Shown here in pieces: positions 9,226 to 18,858 of a stretch of 64,000 bases of DNA. The stretch covers positions 372,001-436,000 of the forward strand of contig NZ_CANMRN010000003.1 in NCBI RefSeq assembly GCF_947500265.1, in the 5' to 3' direction. The translations under genes and the position numbers were made by a program. Numbering within the stretch: position 1 is the first letter of the stretch; each line of letters begins with the position of its first letter. The notes beneath the pieces were generated by a model, which did no database searches, was not told the origin of the DNA, and saw only the letters and a list, made by a program, of their open reading frames with translations. This DNA comes from an uncultured Psychrobacter sp. (GTDB lineage Bacteria; Pseudomonadota; Gammaproteobacteria; Pseudomonadales; Moraxellaceae).

Positions 9226-10674
9226 ATGCGCTTACTACCACCCGTTACTACGCCACAATCTGCCGTGCCTATCTTGACGCCACTGTCCGATGCACAGCTA
9301 GCAAAAAACGCGCCTCTGCCTTTGACTCCGAAAACGTCTTACACGCAGCTTAATGATGAACCAATCAATGATAGCGATCAGTCAGACACATCAACACGGA
9401 CGCGCTACCCAACAGTAACTGATGCTCCCTTGTCAAAGCCTCAGAGTGATGCTTTAGCTGCAGAGCTTGATACCCTATATAAAAGCATTATGGACTCGCT
9501 AGGCAGTGAGGATGCACGCTACATACAGCGGATATATGCCACCGTGGTATATAGTGAAATTATCGCCCGTGGTTTACTTGCAGCGGCTGGGCGTATGCCA
9601 TCGAAACGCAGTCTGGTCGCTACTTGGCTACTAGGTACGTCTTTACTTAGCTTTAGCAAAATATTGAACAACATGGAGCTGGGTCATAACGTCATGCATG
9701 GTCAATATGATTGGATGCAACACCCGCACCTTAATAGTCAAAAATTCGACTGGGATATTGTCTGCCCTGCTCCATTATGGCAACACTCTCATAATTATCT
9801 ACATCATACTTTTACCAATATTGTTGGCCGTGATCATGACGTAGGCTATCACTTGATTCGAGTGACTGACGAGCAGCCTTGGACGCCAGAAGATCGCTAC
9901 AATATGTTTAGTACAGCGGTACTGGCATTTGGCTTTGAATGGGCAGTAGCTTTTCACGACATCCAAATCAGTGCAGATGAATACGCTGACTCCCCTGATC
10001 TGCACAAAATCATGCAGCAAAAGTCTCGCGCGTTATTTGCCAAAATTGGACGGCAAATAGGCAAAGACTATATTGCACTGCCGTCTATAGTAGCGCTGAC
10101 ACTAGGTCGTCGTAGCGCCTTTAGTACGTTGAGCGGCAACATGACTGCCAACACTGTCCGTAACCTATGGACGTGGGCGGTGATTTTCTGTGGGCATTTC
10201 ACTGAGCAAGCGCATATCTATACCCATCTCGATGCCAATGAAAGTAAAGGCGACTGGTATGTACGCCAAATCCTTGGCTCTAGCAATATCAAAGGCAGCA
10301 AATGGTTTCACCTTTTAACAGGTAACTTGTCCCACCAAATTGAGCATCATATATTTCCTGATATGCCAGCTGCCCACTATGCAAAGATTGCGCCGCAGGT
10401 ACAGGCCATATGCCGTAAGTATGGTTTAAGCTATAACACTGGCCGCTTTGGTACGCAACTAAAGCAAGTACTCGGACGTATTTATCACTTTAGCAAACCC
10501 AGTGAAAAAGAATGGCAAGCGTATGTACAATCAACGGAAAATGCAGATAATACTGCTTATACAGATAATAGATCAGCGGCCGATTTAGAAGACAAATTAC
10601 CGATAGAAAACACTAGTGGTCTCACTCGCTTTTTACCTCCAGTCGTTCGTAAGGCCATATCATATGCATGGTGA
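9226..10674 (+). CDS. Membrane fatty acid (acyl-CoA) desaturase
   Basis: An integral membrane di-iron desaturase of about 482 residues that introduces a cis double bond into acyl chains, probably at delta-9. The three histidine boxes are clear: HNVMH near residue 153, HNYLHH near 189 and HQIEHH near 369. Hydrophobic stretches around 110-150 and 300-320 would hold it in the inner membrane. The first about 70 residues are Pro/Ser/Thr-rich and not conserved-looking. Start chosen at the ATG at 9226 because AAGGA lies 7 bases upstream; a GTG 13 codons earlier is open. Paired with the upstream reductase, it likely forms a two-gene unit for unsaturated lipid supply, which fits a cold-adapted host (inference). 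Confidence 0.93.
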   Translation: MRLLPPVTTPQSAVPILTPLSDAQLAKNAPLPLTPKTSYTQLNDEPINDSDQSDTSTRTRYPTVTDAPLSKPQSDALAAELDTLYKSIMDSLGSEDARYIQRIYATVVYSEIIARGLLAAAGRMPSKRSLVATWLLGTSLLSFSKILNNMELGHNVMHGQYDWMQHPHLNSQKFDWDIVCPAPLWQHSHNYLHHTFTNIVGRDHDVGYHLIRVTDEQPWTPEDRYNMFSTAVLAFGFEWAVAFHDIQISADEYADSPDLHKIMQQKSRALFAKIGRQIGKDYIALPSIVALTLGRRSAFSTLSGNMTANTVRNLWTWAVIFCGHFTEQAHIYTHLDANESKGDWYVRQILGSSNIKGSKWFHLLTGNLSHQIEHHIFPDMPAAHYAKIAPQVQAICRKYGLSYNTGRFGTQLKQVLGRIYHFSKPSEKEWQAYVQSTENADNTAYTDNRSAADLEDKLPIENTSGLTRFLPPVVRKAISYAW

Positions 10675-10872
10675 AATATTCATATTTGCAACCAGATATT
10701 GCCATGATAAGGTAGAACAGAAGACATAGATAACGTTAACAGTCGTCCTATCTACCATTACGGTAAGTGTCTAGATAATTGAGCGTCAAAACTACATACT
10801 AAACTGGCACTATTAAATTAATAAATATTTAATTCATAATAAAAATTCGATAATAAGAAATGGAGTATATTA

Positions 10873-11166
10873 ATGAGTAACCAAACCTCTAAACCAAATC
10901 TAGACATTGTTCATAATCAAGCAGCGAACCGCTTTGAGACCTCTATCGATGGTCAGACAGGTTATATTAGCTATCAGGAAAGTGCTGACAAATTGGTCTA
11001 CGATCATACTATCGTACCGCAGCAATTAGGCGGTCAAGGCGTTGGTTCAGCACTGGTTAAGCACGCATTGAATTATGCACGCGAGCAAGACAAGAAAGTG
11101 ATACCACAATGCTCATTTGTCGCGTCATACATTAGCAAACATCCTGAGTATCAAGATTTAGTTTAA
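10873..11166 (+). CDS. Small GNAT-type N-acetyltransferase (YjdJ-like)
   Basis: A 97-residue minimal acetyltransferase of the YjdJ/acetyltransf_CG type. The acetyl-CoA pyrophosphate-binding loop GGQGVGSA is at 53-60, preceded by the DHTIVPQQL strand, and followed by HALNYAREQDKKVIPQCSF and a final YISKHPEY. Substrate is unknown for the family. The start has a GGAG about 9 bases upstream. It stands between the desaturase and phhB and is probably transcribed alone. Confidence 0.88.
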   Translation: MSNQTSKPNLDIVHNQAANRFETSIDGQTGYISYQESADKLVYDHTIVPQQLGGQGVGSALVKHALNYAREQDKKVIPQCSFVASYISKHPEYQDLV

Positions 11167-11323
11167 TTGGCTACGTAGTTAGGTTCAATTACTTCGTTAA
11201 CGAGACTCAGTTAAGTGATATCAGGCGAAGCAGAAAAATATGTAGATATTTATTTCGCATAGGAGACATACCCCAACACCACTTTTAATAAACCAATTCG
11301 ACATAACAATAAAGGTTATTAAT

Positions 11324-11617
11324 ATGAGTAGTTTATCTGACAAACAAATCAATCTACAGCTAGAAGAGCTTGCTGGCTGGCAACGTGACGGCAATAGTAT
11401 CGTCAAAACCTATCATTTTAGCGATTTTATCGAAGCTATGAGCTTTATGAATCAAGCGGCATTTCATGCTGAAGCGCTTGAGCACCATCCAGAATGGCGT
11501 AATACCTATAATATCGTGGAGGTTCGTTTAACCAACCACGATACAGGCGGTATCTCTAGTCTAGATATTCGTTTAGCCAAACGTATGGAGCATATTATTC
11601 AGCCCAAACGGTTGTAG
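11324..11617 (+). CDS. phhB: Pterin-4-alpha-carbinolamine dehydratase
   Basis: A 97-residue PCD/DCoH protein that dehydrates 4a-hydroxytetrahydrobiopterin, recycling the pterin cofactor of phenylalanine hydroxylase. The family signature EHHPEW with two active-site histidines is at 53-58, followed by the [11 protein letters not shown] strand carrying the third histidine (about 72). Length matches the family. No phhA is visible here, so the partner hydroxylase, if present, lies elsewhere. A bidirectional terminator follows. Confidence 0.94.
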   Translation: MSSLSDKQINLQLEELAGWQRDGNSIVKTYHFSDFIEAMSFMNQAAFHAEALEHHPEWRNTYNIVEVRLTNHDTGGISSLDIRLAKRMEHIIQPKRL

Positions 11618-11690
11618 TAGCAAGTCTATAACGTATGCCTTGATGCCGATTATCTTTGCTCTGTACAAATTACCCTAGTTGAAGCAGACA

Positions 11691-11718
11691 AAAAAAGACC
11701 CTCAATTGAGGGTCTTTT
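11691..11718. terminator. Bidirectional terminator between phhB and the DUF1328 gene
   Basis: Perfect stem AAAAGACCCTC/GAGGGTCTTTT with an AATT loop, A-tract on the left and T-tract on the right. It serves the two convergent genes. Confidence 0.88.
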
Positions 11719-11750
11719 CTATAGTAATTATTTATAACTATAAGCCGTGT

Positions 11751-11906
11751 CTACATCTTACGACTGACAAAAGCAACGATAAACAAAATAACAGCGACTG
11801 CTAAGAAAATGTATGCCAAATTAGCAGACAATCCTGCGACACCGCCAAAACCTAGGAAACTCGCTAATAATGCGATTACTGCAAAAATAATAGCCCAACG
11901 AAACAT
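11751..11906 (-). CDS. DUF1328 (YtjA-like) small membrane protein
   Basis: A 51-residue hydrophobic protein beginning [20 protein letters not shown] and ending in FVSRKM. It has two membrane segments (about 4-20 and 28-46) separated by a Gly/Ala turn [13 protein letters not shown]. This matches the DUF1328 family (E. coli YtjA), whose function is unknown. A strong GAGGAG lies 7 bases before the ATG, supporting real translation. The gene is convergent with phhB and closes on the shared terminator. Confidence 0.9.
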   Translation of the reverse strand: MFRWAIIFAVIALLASFLGFGGVAGLSANLAYIFLAVAVILFIVAFVSRKM

Positions 11907-12408
11907 AATCTTCTCCTCAAATAATGGTAAAAAACAGATATTAGAATTTATATAGCATCTATTTAACTTGTTTTTATCTAATGCTAGTTATTACTGTTTA
12001 CGCTTATAGATTAGCAATGTTCGTCTCTAAAAAACGTTCATTTTAGTAATAATATCGGTAGGTTATGTAAAGTTTGTAGTAACTGTTGATATCTCATACC
12101 TCTTTTTCTTTAATAGATGATATTTTCGAAATAGAATTATATTCCTGAATACAGTGTTATTTAACTGAGAGTTCTTAAACTAAGCGCTTTTTACCTGAAT
12201 GTGCTTTTATTGAATACTCTTTTACTGAACGCTACTCTTCTAACTGTATGCAGAACTATTTTAAATTTCTCACGTTATATGTGATGTTGTATGTGAAGTT
12301 GGCTGCAAACTATAAACTGTAGCGACCTCACAAACCCCTAACCTAATCAAACGACTTGGTTTATAGTTTACTATCCACTTATTCTCAAATCTATTAAGGA
12401 CAATACAT
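11907..12408. other. Non-coding AT-rich spacer with degenerate repeats
   Basis: About 500 bases between divergent genes. Between 12140 and 12250 a short T-rich unit followed by a CTGAA-like core recurs about six times at irregular spacing (cores near 12144, 12163, 12193, 12209, 12223, 12242). I see no coding potential. Confidence 0.4.
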
Positions 12409-13695
12409 ATGGATACCAATACGGATACTGAAAATCCTACACAAAAAACCAGCGGCGACACACGCCCTTATGCAGTTGTTCTATATGGTGCGACAAGCTT
12501 CGTCGGTCAGATCACTGCCCACTATTTAACCAATTTTTTATCAAATAATAAGAACGAAGATGGCTCAAACGTATCATGGGCGATCGCAGGTCGCGATGAA
12601 GATAAGCTCAATAAGTTACAGGCCAAACTTGAGAGCAAGGTAGACATTATCATTGCTAACAGTAACGATGCTGCTAGCCTTGATAAGATGACCAAACAAA
12701 CTCAAGTCATCATCTCTACTGTAGGCCCATATCTGAAATATGGTGAGCCACTGATTAAATCCTGTGCTGAAAACGGTACAGATTATGTCGATCTTACTGG
12801 TGAGGCCATTTTTATCAAAGATATGATGGACAAGTACCAAGATACTGCCAAGCAAAGTGGTGCCCGTATTGTTAACTCTTGTGGTTTTGACTCTATCCCG
12901 TCAGATTTGGGCGCGTACTTTACCCAAGCCAAAGCAGAAGAAAAGTTCGGCGAGACCTGTAATGTCATCCATATGCGTGTCAAAGCAGCGAAAGGTGGTA
13001 TCTCAGGCGGTACTATCGCATCGATGGCATCAATATTTGAAGAAGCTGGCGAAGATAAATCACGTCGCAAACAAGTGGCCAATCCTTACTTGTTAAACGA
13101 TGATACCGATGTACCAAACGTACGTCAGGACAATGTCAGCAAACCAGTATATGACAGCAATCATAAGCGCTGGTTAGCACCGTTCGTCATGGCCACCATC
13201 AATACGCGTATCGTCCATCGCACTAACCAATTACTCAGCTATGAGTACGGTCGCGATTTTAAATATGACGAAGCAATGTGGATGAAAGATGGCGTCAAAG
13301 GAAAACTGTCTAGCTATGCTATGAGCGCAGGTTTATTGGGCTTTGCCACTGCGATGATGATCAAACCAAGTCGCGAGTTACTATCCAAGCACGTTTTACC
13401 AAAAGCTGGCTCAGGCCCTTCTAAGGACGAGCAAGAAAACGGCTACTTTGATATTCGTCACTTTGGACAAACCGCCAAAAATGACACTATTACCGTTAAA
13501 GTAACAGGTGATAGAGATCCTGGTTACGGCAGTACTTCTCGCATGATTTCGCAGGCGGCATTATGTCTAGCACAAGATATCAGCAAAGAGGACGTTGGCG
13601 GTGGGTTCTGGACACCAGCATCTGCGATGGGAGATAAGCTGATAACACGCTTAGAAGCGCATTCTGGTCTTAGCTTTGAAGTGATTGATAGTTAA
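12409..13695 (+). CDS. Saccharopine dehydrogenase-like / trans-acting enoyl reductase family oxidoreductase
   Basis: A 428-residue NAD(P)-dependent oxidoreductase with an N-terminal Rossmann fold: VVLYGATSFVGQITAHYL (about 23-40) is the dinucleotide-binding loop, followed by WAIAGRDEDKL and VIISTVGPYLKYGEPL. The middle NSCGFDSIPSDLGAYF segment (about 160-175) is typical of the saccharopine-dehydrogenase-like group, which includes mycobacterial trans-acting enoyl reductases and eukaryotic SCCPDH. Real substrate is unknown; a lysine-pathway role is unlikely for this group. The first 20 residues are polar and disordered. A hairpin terminator follows. Confidence 0.82.
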   Translation: MDTNTDTENPTQKTSGDTRPYAVVLYGATSFVGQITAHYLTNFLSNNKNEDGSNVSWAIAGRDEDKLNKLQAKLESKVDIIIANSNDAASLDKMTKQTQVIISTVGPYLKYGEPLIKSCAENGTDYVDLTGEAIFIKDMMDKYQDTAKQSGARIVNSCGFDSIPSDLGAYFTQAKAEEKFGETCNVIHMRVKAAKGGISGGTIASMASIFEEAGEDKSRRKQVANPYLLNDDTDVPNVRQDNVSKPVYDSNHKRWLAPFVMATINTRIVHRTNQLLSYEYGRDFKYDEAMWMKDGVKGKLSSYAMSAGLLGFATAMMIKPSRELLSKHVLPKAGSGPSKDEQENGYFDIRHFGQTAKNDTITVKVTGDRDPGYGSTSRMISQAALCLAQDISKEDVGGGFWTPASAMGDKLITRLEAHSGLSFEVIDS

Positions 13696-13730
13696 TCTAT
13701 CACATGATGACAAAAGCTTAGTATTTTTAT

Positions 13731-13764
13731 AACCGTATCTTAGTTTCGAGATACGGTTTTTTAT
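13731..13764 (+). terminator. Intrinsic terminator of the oxidoreductase gene
   Basis: Stem AACCGTATCT/AGATACGGTT with an 8-base loop and a following T-run. Confidence 0.85.
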
Positions 13765-14445
13765 TACCTACTTTAAAATTTCAGCTAGGATTAAATTGAG
13801 AACAACGTATTTTTTTGGTGAACAATGTTTCTGTTTACCGATTATTTAATACTTTATGATACTAACCATTAATCCAATATTGCTACTATCGTTTTACAGA
13901 TATTGTAGAAAAATTATATGTAAACATTAGTTTAATAAAGTATATGTTATTAAAGGATTTATATAATAGAACTTAAGAATTATCTAAACACTGGCTTTAA
14001 ATTATAAACAAAAACTACTGATAAAAGTCTCTATAATACTGACAGATAGCACTAAAAAAACTATTAATAACAATCAGCTAAGTTTAAATAACAACTATAA
14101 GCAATCAAATATTCATATTTTTAATACTAGAGATGTCGGTAGATATTTATTCTTAGCAGACTCACTTATTAACAGCTTTAATAACACAATCAACCTTTGC
14201 TACCAATGAGTTTTTGAAAAACCTAGAAGTTAAAATATCAGCTAGACTTTAAGTATGACAGTTTCATAACGTCACAAGAAAACATTAAACTGTTAGAACA
14301 TTAATGAGTTTGCTATTGAAATATAAACTACATCGTTGATAATTTGCATACAGTATTTACAGACACCTTTAAATAAAAACGGCTCATCATTAAATATGAG
14401 TTACTGTTTTTAACTATTGCTAATTATGTATCATGGAGTTTTATA
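13765..14445. other. 680-bp AT-rich spacer
   Basis: A long gene-free stretch before the secreted acidic protein. It is very AT-rich, with only very short open frames. An imperfect hairpin near 14377-14412 precedes the next gene but is not convincing as a terminator. It presumably holds the promoter of the 14446 gene. Confidence 0.4.
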
Positions 14446-15024
14446 ATGAAAAAGAATGTTTTATCACTAATCGTCGGCGCTACCCTTGTATTACCAACTA
14501 TGGCAATGGCAGCACCCGTTAACAATAGCGATCTAATGCCAGCAGATATGCGTAATGCTGCTGTCAAGAGCACTGTACAGGCCGAAATAGAAGGTCCTGA
14601 CGGTGAGTTGTTAGCGACCCAACCTGGCGCTGTAGATGTCGAAGAGTCAAACACTGCTGATGTCGATATGGACATGGATAATGAAGCAGATGAAATGAAC
14701 GACGAAACTGACGATATGAATAATGAAGCACGCGATGATAACGCAGCTTTGATGAACAACGCTCAAGTAATAACCGATGCGGCAGCAATGACTACTGCTA
14801 CAACTGCTCAGGCCCCTGTACAGAACACTCAAGCGCCTAACATGCAACACAGCAATCCAGACTATCAGCCTTTGATCACTGGTGAAGCGGCTACTGAGAA
14901 TAAAGTTGCAGATGCTGCTAGTACTTTGCAAGAAAAGAAAAAAGACAAGCGTGGTGAGTTATTAGCTACTCAGCCAGCAAACGTACAGTTCAAAGAAAAC
15001 CGTCGTATCGCTGTATCACGCTAA
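14446..15024 (+). CDS. Secreted acidic protein with duplicated GELLATQP motif
   Basis: A 192-residue exported protein I cannot assign to a family. A clear signal peptide (MKKN, hydrophobic core, cleavage after AMA at 22) precedes the mature chain. The segment GELLATQP occurs twice, at about 53-60 after signal-proximal sequence and at about 170-177 near the C-terminus, each followed by a x2-Val (GAV / ANV). Between them lies a highly acidic stretch rich in Asp, Glu, Met and Asn (about 65-105) and a Gln/Ala/Thr-rich stretch. Low complexity suggests intrinsic disorder in the periplasm or at the surface. It is a single-gene unit closed by a shared terminator with tex. Confidence 0.8.
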   Translation: MKKNVLSLIVGATLVLPTMAMAAPVNNSDLMPADMRNAAVKSTVQAEIEGPDGELLATQPGAVDVEESNTADVDMDMDNEADEMNDETDDMNNEARDDNAALMNNAQVITDAAAMTTATTAQAPVQNTQAPNMQHSNPDYQPLITGEAATENKVADAASTLQEKKKDKRGELLATQPANVQFKENRRIAVSR

Positions 15025-15071
15025 GCAGATAGTTAGTTTGTTTGATTAGTTTGTAAGCGTACTAATTATAT

Positions 15072-15101
15072 AAAAAGGCAGCCATATGGCTGCCTTTTTT
15101 G
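15072..15101. terminator. Bidirectional terminator between secreted protein gene and tex
   Basis: Perfect stem AAAAGGCAGCC/GGCTGCCTTTT with ATAT loop, A-run on the left and T-run on the right, between convergent genes. Confidence 0.9.
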
Positions 15102-15140
15102 TTATACCAAATTATAAATTTTAGCTATTTTTATCAGTAT

Positions 15141-17687
15141 TTATTTCTTAGTTTTAGTCACACCAGCTTCTTGTAATAAAGCGCCGAATGTACCCATTTT
15201 ACTTGGGGCTTCAGCTTTAACATTTTTCACCAGCTTACTACGATTGCTCGCGTTGTCTTTATCCTGACGCTTACCACGTGGCTTAGACGGACGTTTGTCA
15301 GCAGCTGGACGGCTATTATTTGGACGGTCACTATTTGCATTATTATTGCGTGGACGACTGGTTTTCTCGCCATCTGTACTAGCTGTCGTAGACTTGGCAG
15401 CAGTACGGACAGGTTTTTCAGATTCAGGTTTCATGCTAAAGCCGATACGACCACGTTTCTCATCGATAGAGATAACCCGTACCGATACGATATCGCCAGG
15501 TTTGACACGGTTCATAGGATCTGCGACAAAGTCATTGGCCATCTGCGAGATATGTACCAGACCATCCTGATGCACACCGACATCAACGAAACAACCAAAG
15601 GCCGTTACGTTAGTGACTACCCCTTCTAACGTCATACCTTCACTCAAATCCTTGATGCTATTAACGTCATCACGGAAATTGGCTGTTTTAAATTCAGGAC
15701 GAGGATCACGAGCAGGTTTAGCAAGCTCTTCGATAATAGCTTTTACGCTGACATTATCGTCGTTAGCAGCCAGTGTAGTCGTATCAATCGTATTTAGCAC
15801 GCCATCATTACCGATGACTTCTGACAACGGCTTGCCCGCTTGTGCGAGTAAGCTATCAACCAATGCATAGCTCTCTGGATGCACACCAGTGGCATCTAAT
15901 GAATTGCTACCATTATGAATACGCAAGAAACCAGCTGCCTGCTCAAATGTCTTAGCGCCTAGACGTGGGACATTTTTAAGCGCTTCACGGCTATCAAATG
16001 CACCGTGCTCTTTGCGATAGGTGACAATTTGCTGCGCTACATTGCGGTTAAGACCTGCGATGTGAGCTAAGATAGCTGGGCTGGCTGTATTCACATCCAC
16101 ACCCACGGCATTCACGCTATCTTGAGTTACTTTATCCAGACTGTCTGCAAGCTGGTTTTGATTGACGTCATGTTGATATTGACCCACACCAATGGCTTTT
16201 GGATCAACTTTAACAAGCTCTGACAATGGATCTTGCAAGCGACGCGCAATAGAAACTGCACCGCGTACAGAAACGTCTAGATTGGCCAGCTCATCACTAG
16301 CAAGTTCACTCGCTGAATAAACAGACGCGCCCGACTCATTAACGATAACCGCTTTGGCTTTTAATGCATCATTCGCAGCCAAAATCTCTTTGATCATCGC
16401 ATCTGTTTCGCGACTTGCTGTACCATTACCGATAGCGACCAAATCAACGTTATAAGTACTCAACAGCGCATCGATGACTTTTTTGGCTTCATCCATCTTA
16501 TTATCAGGTGCAAACGGATACACTGTCGCGATGACAGGTTTTTCTTCGTTATCTGACATCACATGACCTTGCGCATCGACGATGGCCATTTTTACGCCAT
16601 GACGGATACCAGGATCGACACCCAAGATTACTTTAGGACCTGCAGGTGCAGACATTAGCAAATGCTGTAAGTTGCTAGCGAACACATCAATCGCATCCGC
16701 TTCTGCGGCTAAGCGCTTTTCAGTTAATAGGCGATGCTCGATATGCGGACGCCATTTGTCTTTCCACAAGCTACTGGCTGCCTCTGCCAAAAACTCACGG
16801 CGGGCTGCTGGTGCTTTGGCATCAACGTCAAAATGATTGATAATTTTTTCGATAAATGGTGCGTCTTCGCCTTCAATTTTTAGACCCAAGACGTTTTCTT
16901 GACGACCGCGTAACATTGCTAATAGGCGATGATTTGGCAGTCGAGCAAGGCTTTCGCTATGCTCAAAATAGTCTTTGAATTTTTCGCCAACTTCGCGCTT
17001 TTCTTCGCTCGCAACGCTCGATACGATACTGGCAGTTTTGGCAAAGCCACTGCGCAAGTTGTCCAACAAGCCCAATGCTTGTGTCCATTCATCAACGATA
17101 ATCGCTTGTAAACCCGCGAGCTGTTTTTCGATATCGCTAAAATCAACTTCGATTTCATTACCACTGTCATCAGTGATACTTGACTGGACTTGATAATCAG
17201 CCAAGGCATCTGTCGGAGTGATTTCTTGGGTCAAGACCGCTTGGGCAGCAGTATCAAGACCAGCGGCGCGAGCTTTGGCAGCAGGTGAACGACGACGCGG
17301 ACGATATGGCAGATAGATATCTTCAAGCTCAAGCTTAGACGCCGCATTATCGATACGCGTCTGTAGCTCGTCAGTCAGATTGCCCTGTGTGCTTAGCAGC
17401 TCAGTAATTTTGAGTCGACGTGTTGCCATGTCACGCTCATAATTAAGAGACTTCTCTAAAGCACGCAGCTGCGCATCATCAAGATTCTGAGTCTTTTCTT
17501 TGCGGTAACGCGCAATAAAAGGAACCGTCGCGCCTTCATCATAAAGTTTGACAAACGCATTGACTTGAGCAGTCTTAATGCCAAGCGCGCGAGCAAGCTT
17601 GTCGTGAATATTCGCGTGTGTGGTTGCATCTAAAACCTGTGCATTTGTCGAGGTTTGAGATGACGTTAAGGTATCAGTGCTACTCAT
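15141..17687 (-). CDS. tex: Transcription accessory protein Tex
   Basis: An 848-residue RNA-binding protein of the Tex/YhgF family, cytoplasmic and implicated in transcription and toxin expression in other genera. Domains in order: N-terminal helical Tex domain (about 30-220) with the IARYRKEKT motif, a YqgF/RNase-H-like domain beginning near VILGVDPGIRHG (about 355), the helix-hairpin-helix region (NVPRLGAKTFEQAAGFL, about 575), and an S1 domain (GVVTNVTAFGCFVDVGVHQD, about 675-745). The last about 100 residues are Arg/Lys/Asn/Ser-rich and probably disordered; E. coli Tex is 773 long, so this tail is the extra. Divergent from ompR. Confidence 0.96.
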   Translation of the reverse strand: MSSTDTLTSSQTSTNAQVLDATTHANIHDKLARALGIKTAQVNAFVKLYDEGATVPFIARYRKEKTQNLDDAQLRALEKSLNYERDMATRRLKITELLSTQGNLTDELQTRIDNAASKLELEDIYLPYRPRRRSPAAKARAAGLDTAAQAVLTQEITPTDALADYQVQSSITDDSGNEIEVDFSDIEKQLAGLQAIIVDEWTQALGLLDNLRSGFAKTASIVSSVASEEKREVGEKFKDYFEHSESLARLPNHRLLAMLRGRQENVLGLKIEGEDAPFIEKIINHFDVDAKAPAARREFLAEAASSLWKDKWRPHIEHRLLTEKRLAAEADAIDVFASNLQHLLMSAPAGPKVILGVDPGIRHGVKMAIVDAQGHVMSDNEEKPVIATVYPFAPDNKMDEAKKVIDALLSTYNVDLVAIGNGTASRETDAMIKEILAANDALKAKAVIVNESGASVYSASELASDELANLDVSVRGAVSIARRLQDPLSELVKVDPKAIGVGQYQHDVNQNQLADSLDKVTQDSVNAVGVDVNTASPAILAHIAGLNRNVAQQIVTYRKEHGAFDSREALKNVPRLGAKTFEQAAGFLRIHNGSNSLDATGVHPESYALVDSLLAQAGKPLSEVIGNDGVLNTIDTTTLAANDDNVSVKAIIEELAKPARDPRPEFKTANFRDDVNSIKDLSEGMTLEGVVTNVTAFGCFVDVGVHQDGLVHISQMANDFVADPMNRVKPGDIVSVRVISIDEKRGRIGFSMKPESEKPVRTAAKSTTASTDGEKTSRPRNNNANSDRPNNSRPAADKRPSKPRGKRQDKDNASNRSKLVKNVKAEAPSKMGTFGALLQEAGVTKTKK

Positions 17688-18065
17688 ATACGTATCAATC
17701 GTTGAGAAATGTAGCTTTGCATTATAGCAAAAGCTGCATGAATAAAAATCCTTTTTATCTTTTCGTTATTTATTGCGCATTTTAGGACGCAAATCGTTCT
17801 ATATCACACATCCTATGGACTTGTTAAACAAACGCATACAGCATTTATTATCATGGGTGATGCAATTCTCGGTGCAATCTTATACACTAAAGTATCAATA
17901 ACACAAATATTGATATGTGCTGACATATTGAACAATAGTTTTTAATTTTATGAAGTGCTTATTCGTAACCAATAATTAAATAATGATAATTAGTGGCAGT
18001 GTTTTTGCTCATAGCTATTTACTTGTAGTTTCTGATAACAATAATTTTTATAAAAGGATGCCTGT
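17688..18065. other. Divergent promoter region tex / ompR
   Basis: 378 bases, AT-rich, no gene. The only clear signal is AAGGA seven bases before the ompR ATG. No confident promoter boxes were found. Confidence 0.4.
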
Positions 18066-18824
18066 ATGACTGATAACAACAGCCCTGACACGTTGACTCA
18101 GCGTATTTTAGTCGTCGATGACGACGCTCGTCTGCGCTCTTTGTTGCAACGCTTCCTAGAAGACGACGGCTTTGTCGTTCGTACCGCTCATGATGGCAGT
18201 CAGATGGACAAACTCATGCAACGTGAGCTTTTCTCTTTGGTAGTGCTCGATTTAATGTTACCAGGCGAAGACGGTATCAGTATCTGTAAGCGTCTGCGTG
18301 AAGACAATGCGGATATTCCTATCATTATGCTGACTGCCAAAGGTGGCGATGCAGACCGTATCGCCGGTCTAGAAGCGGGTGCAGATGATTATCTGCCTAA
18401 GCCTTTTAACCCAAAAGAGCTATTGGCTCGTATCAAAGCAGTACTGCGTCGTCAAAACCGTGAGTTGCCAGGTGCGCCAAGTCATCAAATGGAAGTGGTC
18501 GAGTTTGGTCCATGGACATTAGATCTATCGACTCGTACGCTCAAACGTGATGGTAACGTAGTCACTTTGACGACAGGTGAGTTTTCAGTACTAAAGGCGC
18601 TCGTACAGCATCCACGTGAGCCATTGACCCGTGATAAGTTGATGAACCTTGCTCGTGGTCGTGAATGGGGTGCGATGGAGCGCTCTATCGACGTCCAAGT
18701 ATCGCGTCTGCGTCGTCTGATTGAAGACAACCCTTCACAAGCACGTTATATCCAGACCGTCTGGGGCGTTGGCTATGTGTTCGTTCCTGATGAAGCTGAG
18801 GTAGAAACAATCAAGAGCGAATAA
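18066..18824 (+). CDS. ompR: OmpR-type response regulator
   Basis: A 252-residue two-component regulator. The receiver domain shows the acidic DDD (18-20), phosphoacceptor Asp62 in VVLDLMLPG, Thr90 and Lys112 (LPKPF). The winged-helix output domain follows (about 140-240), with the FGPWTLDLSTRTL strand, LTTGEFSVLKALV and SRLRRLIEDNP then WGVGYVFVPD. It resembles OmpR closely in length and in the RGREWGAMERSIDVQVSRLR segment. The usual partner histidine kinase EnvZ is not next to it; a CobW-type GTPase follows after 34 bases instead. Confidence 0.92.
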   Translation: MTDNNSPDTLTQRILVVDDDARLRSLLQRFLEDDGFVVRTAHDGSQMDKLMQRELFSLVVLDLMLPGEDGISICKRLREDNADIPIIMLTAKGGDADRIAGLEAGADDYLPKPFNPKELLARIKAVLRRQNRELPGAPSHQMEVVEFGPWTLDLSTRTLKRDGNVVTLTTGEFSVLKALVQHPREPLTRDKLMNLARGREWGAMERSIDVQVSRLRRLIEDNPSQARYIQTVWGVGYVFVPDEAEVETIKSE

Positions 18825-18858
18825 CTTTTTACTGATCTAATTCCTTTTAATATAGGCC

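Noticed and set aside
14377..14412. Hairpin ahead of the acidic secreted protein
   Set aside because: The stem is imperfect and it lies just upstream of a gene start without a gene ahead to terminate.
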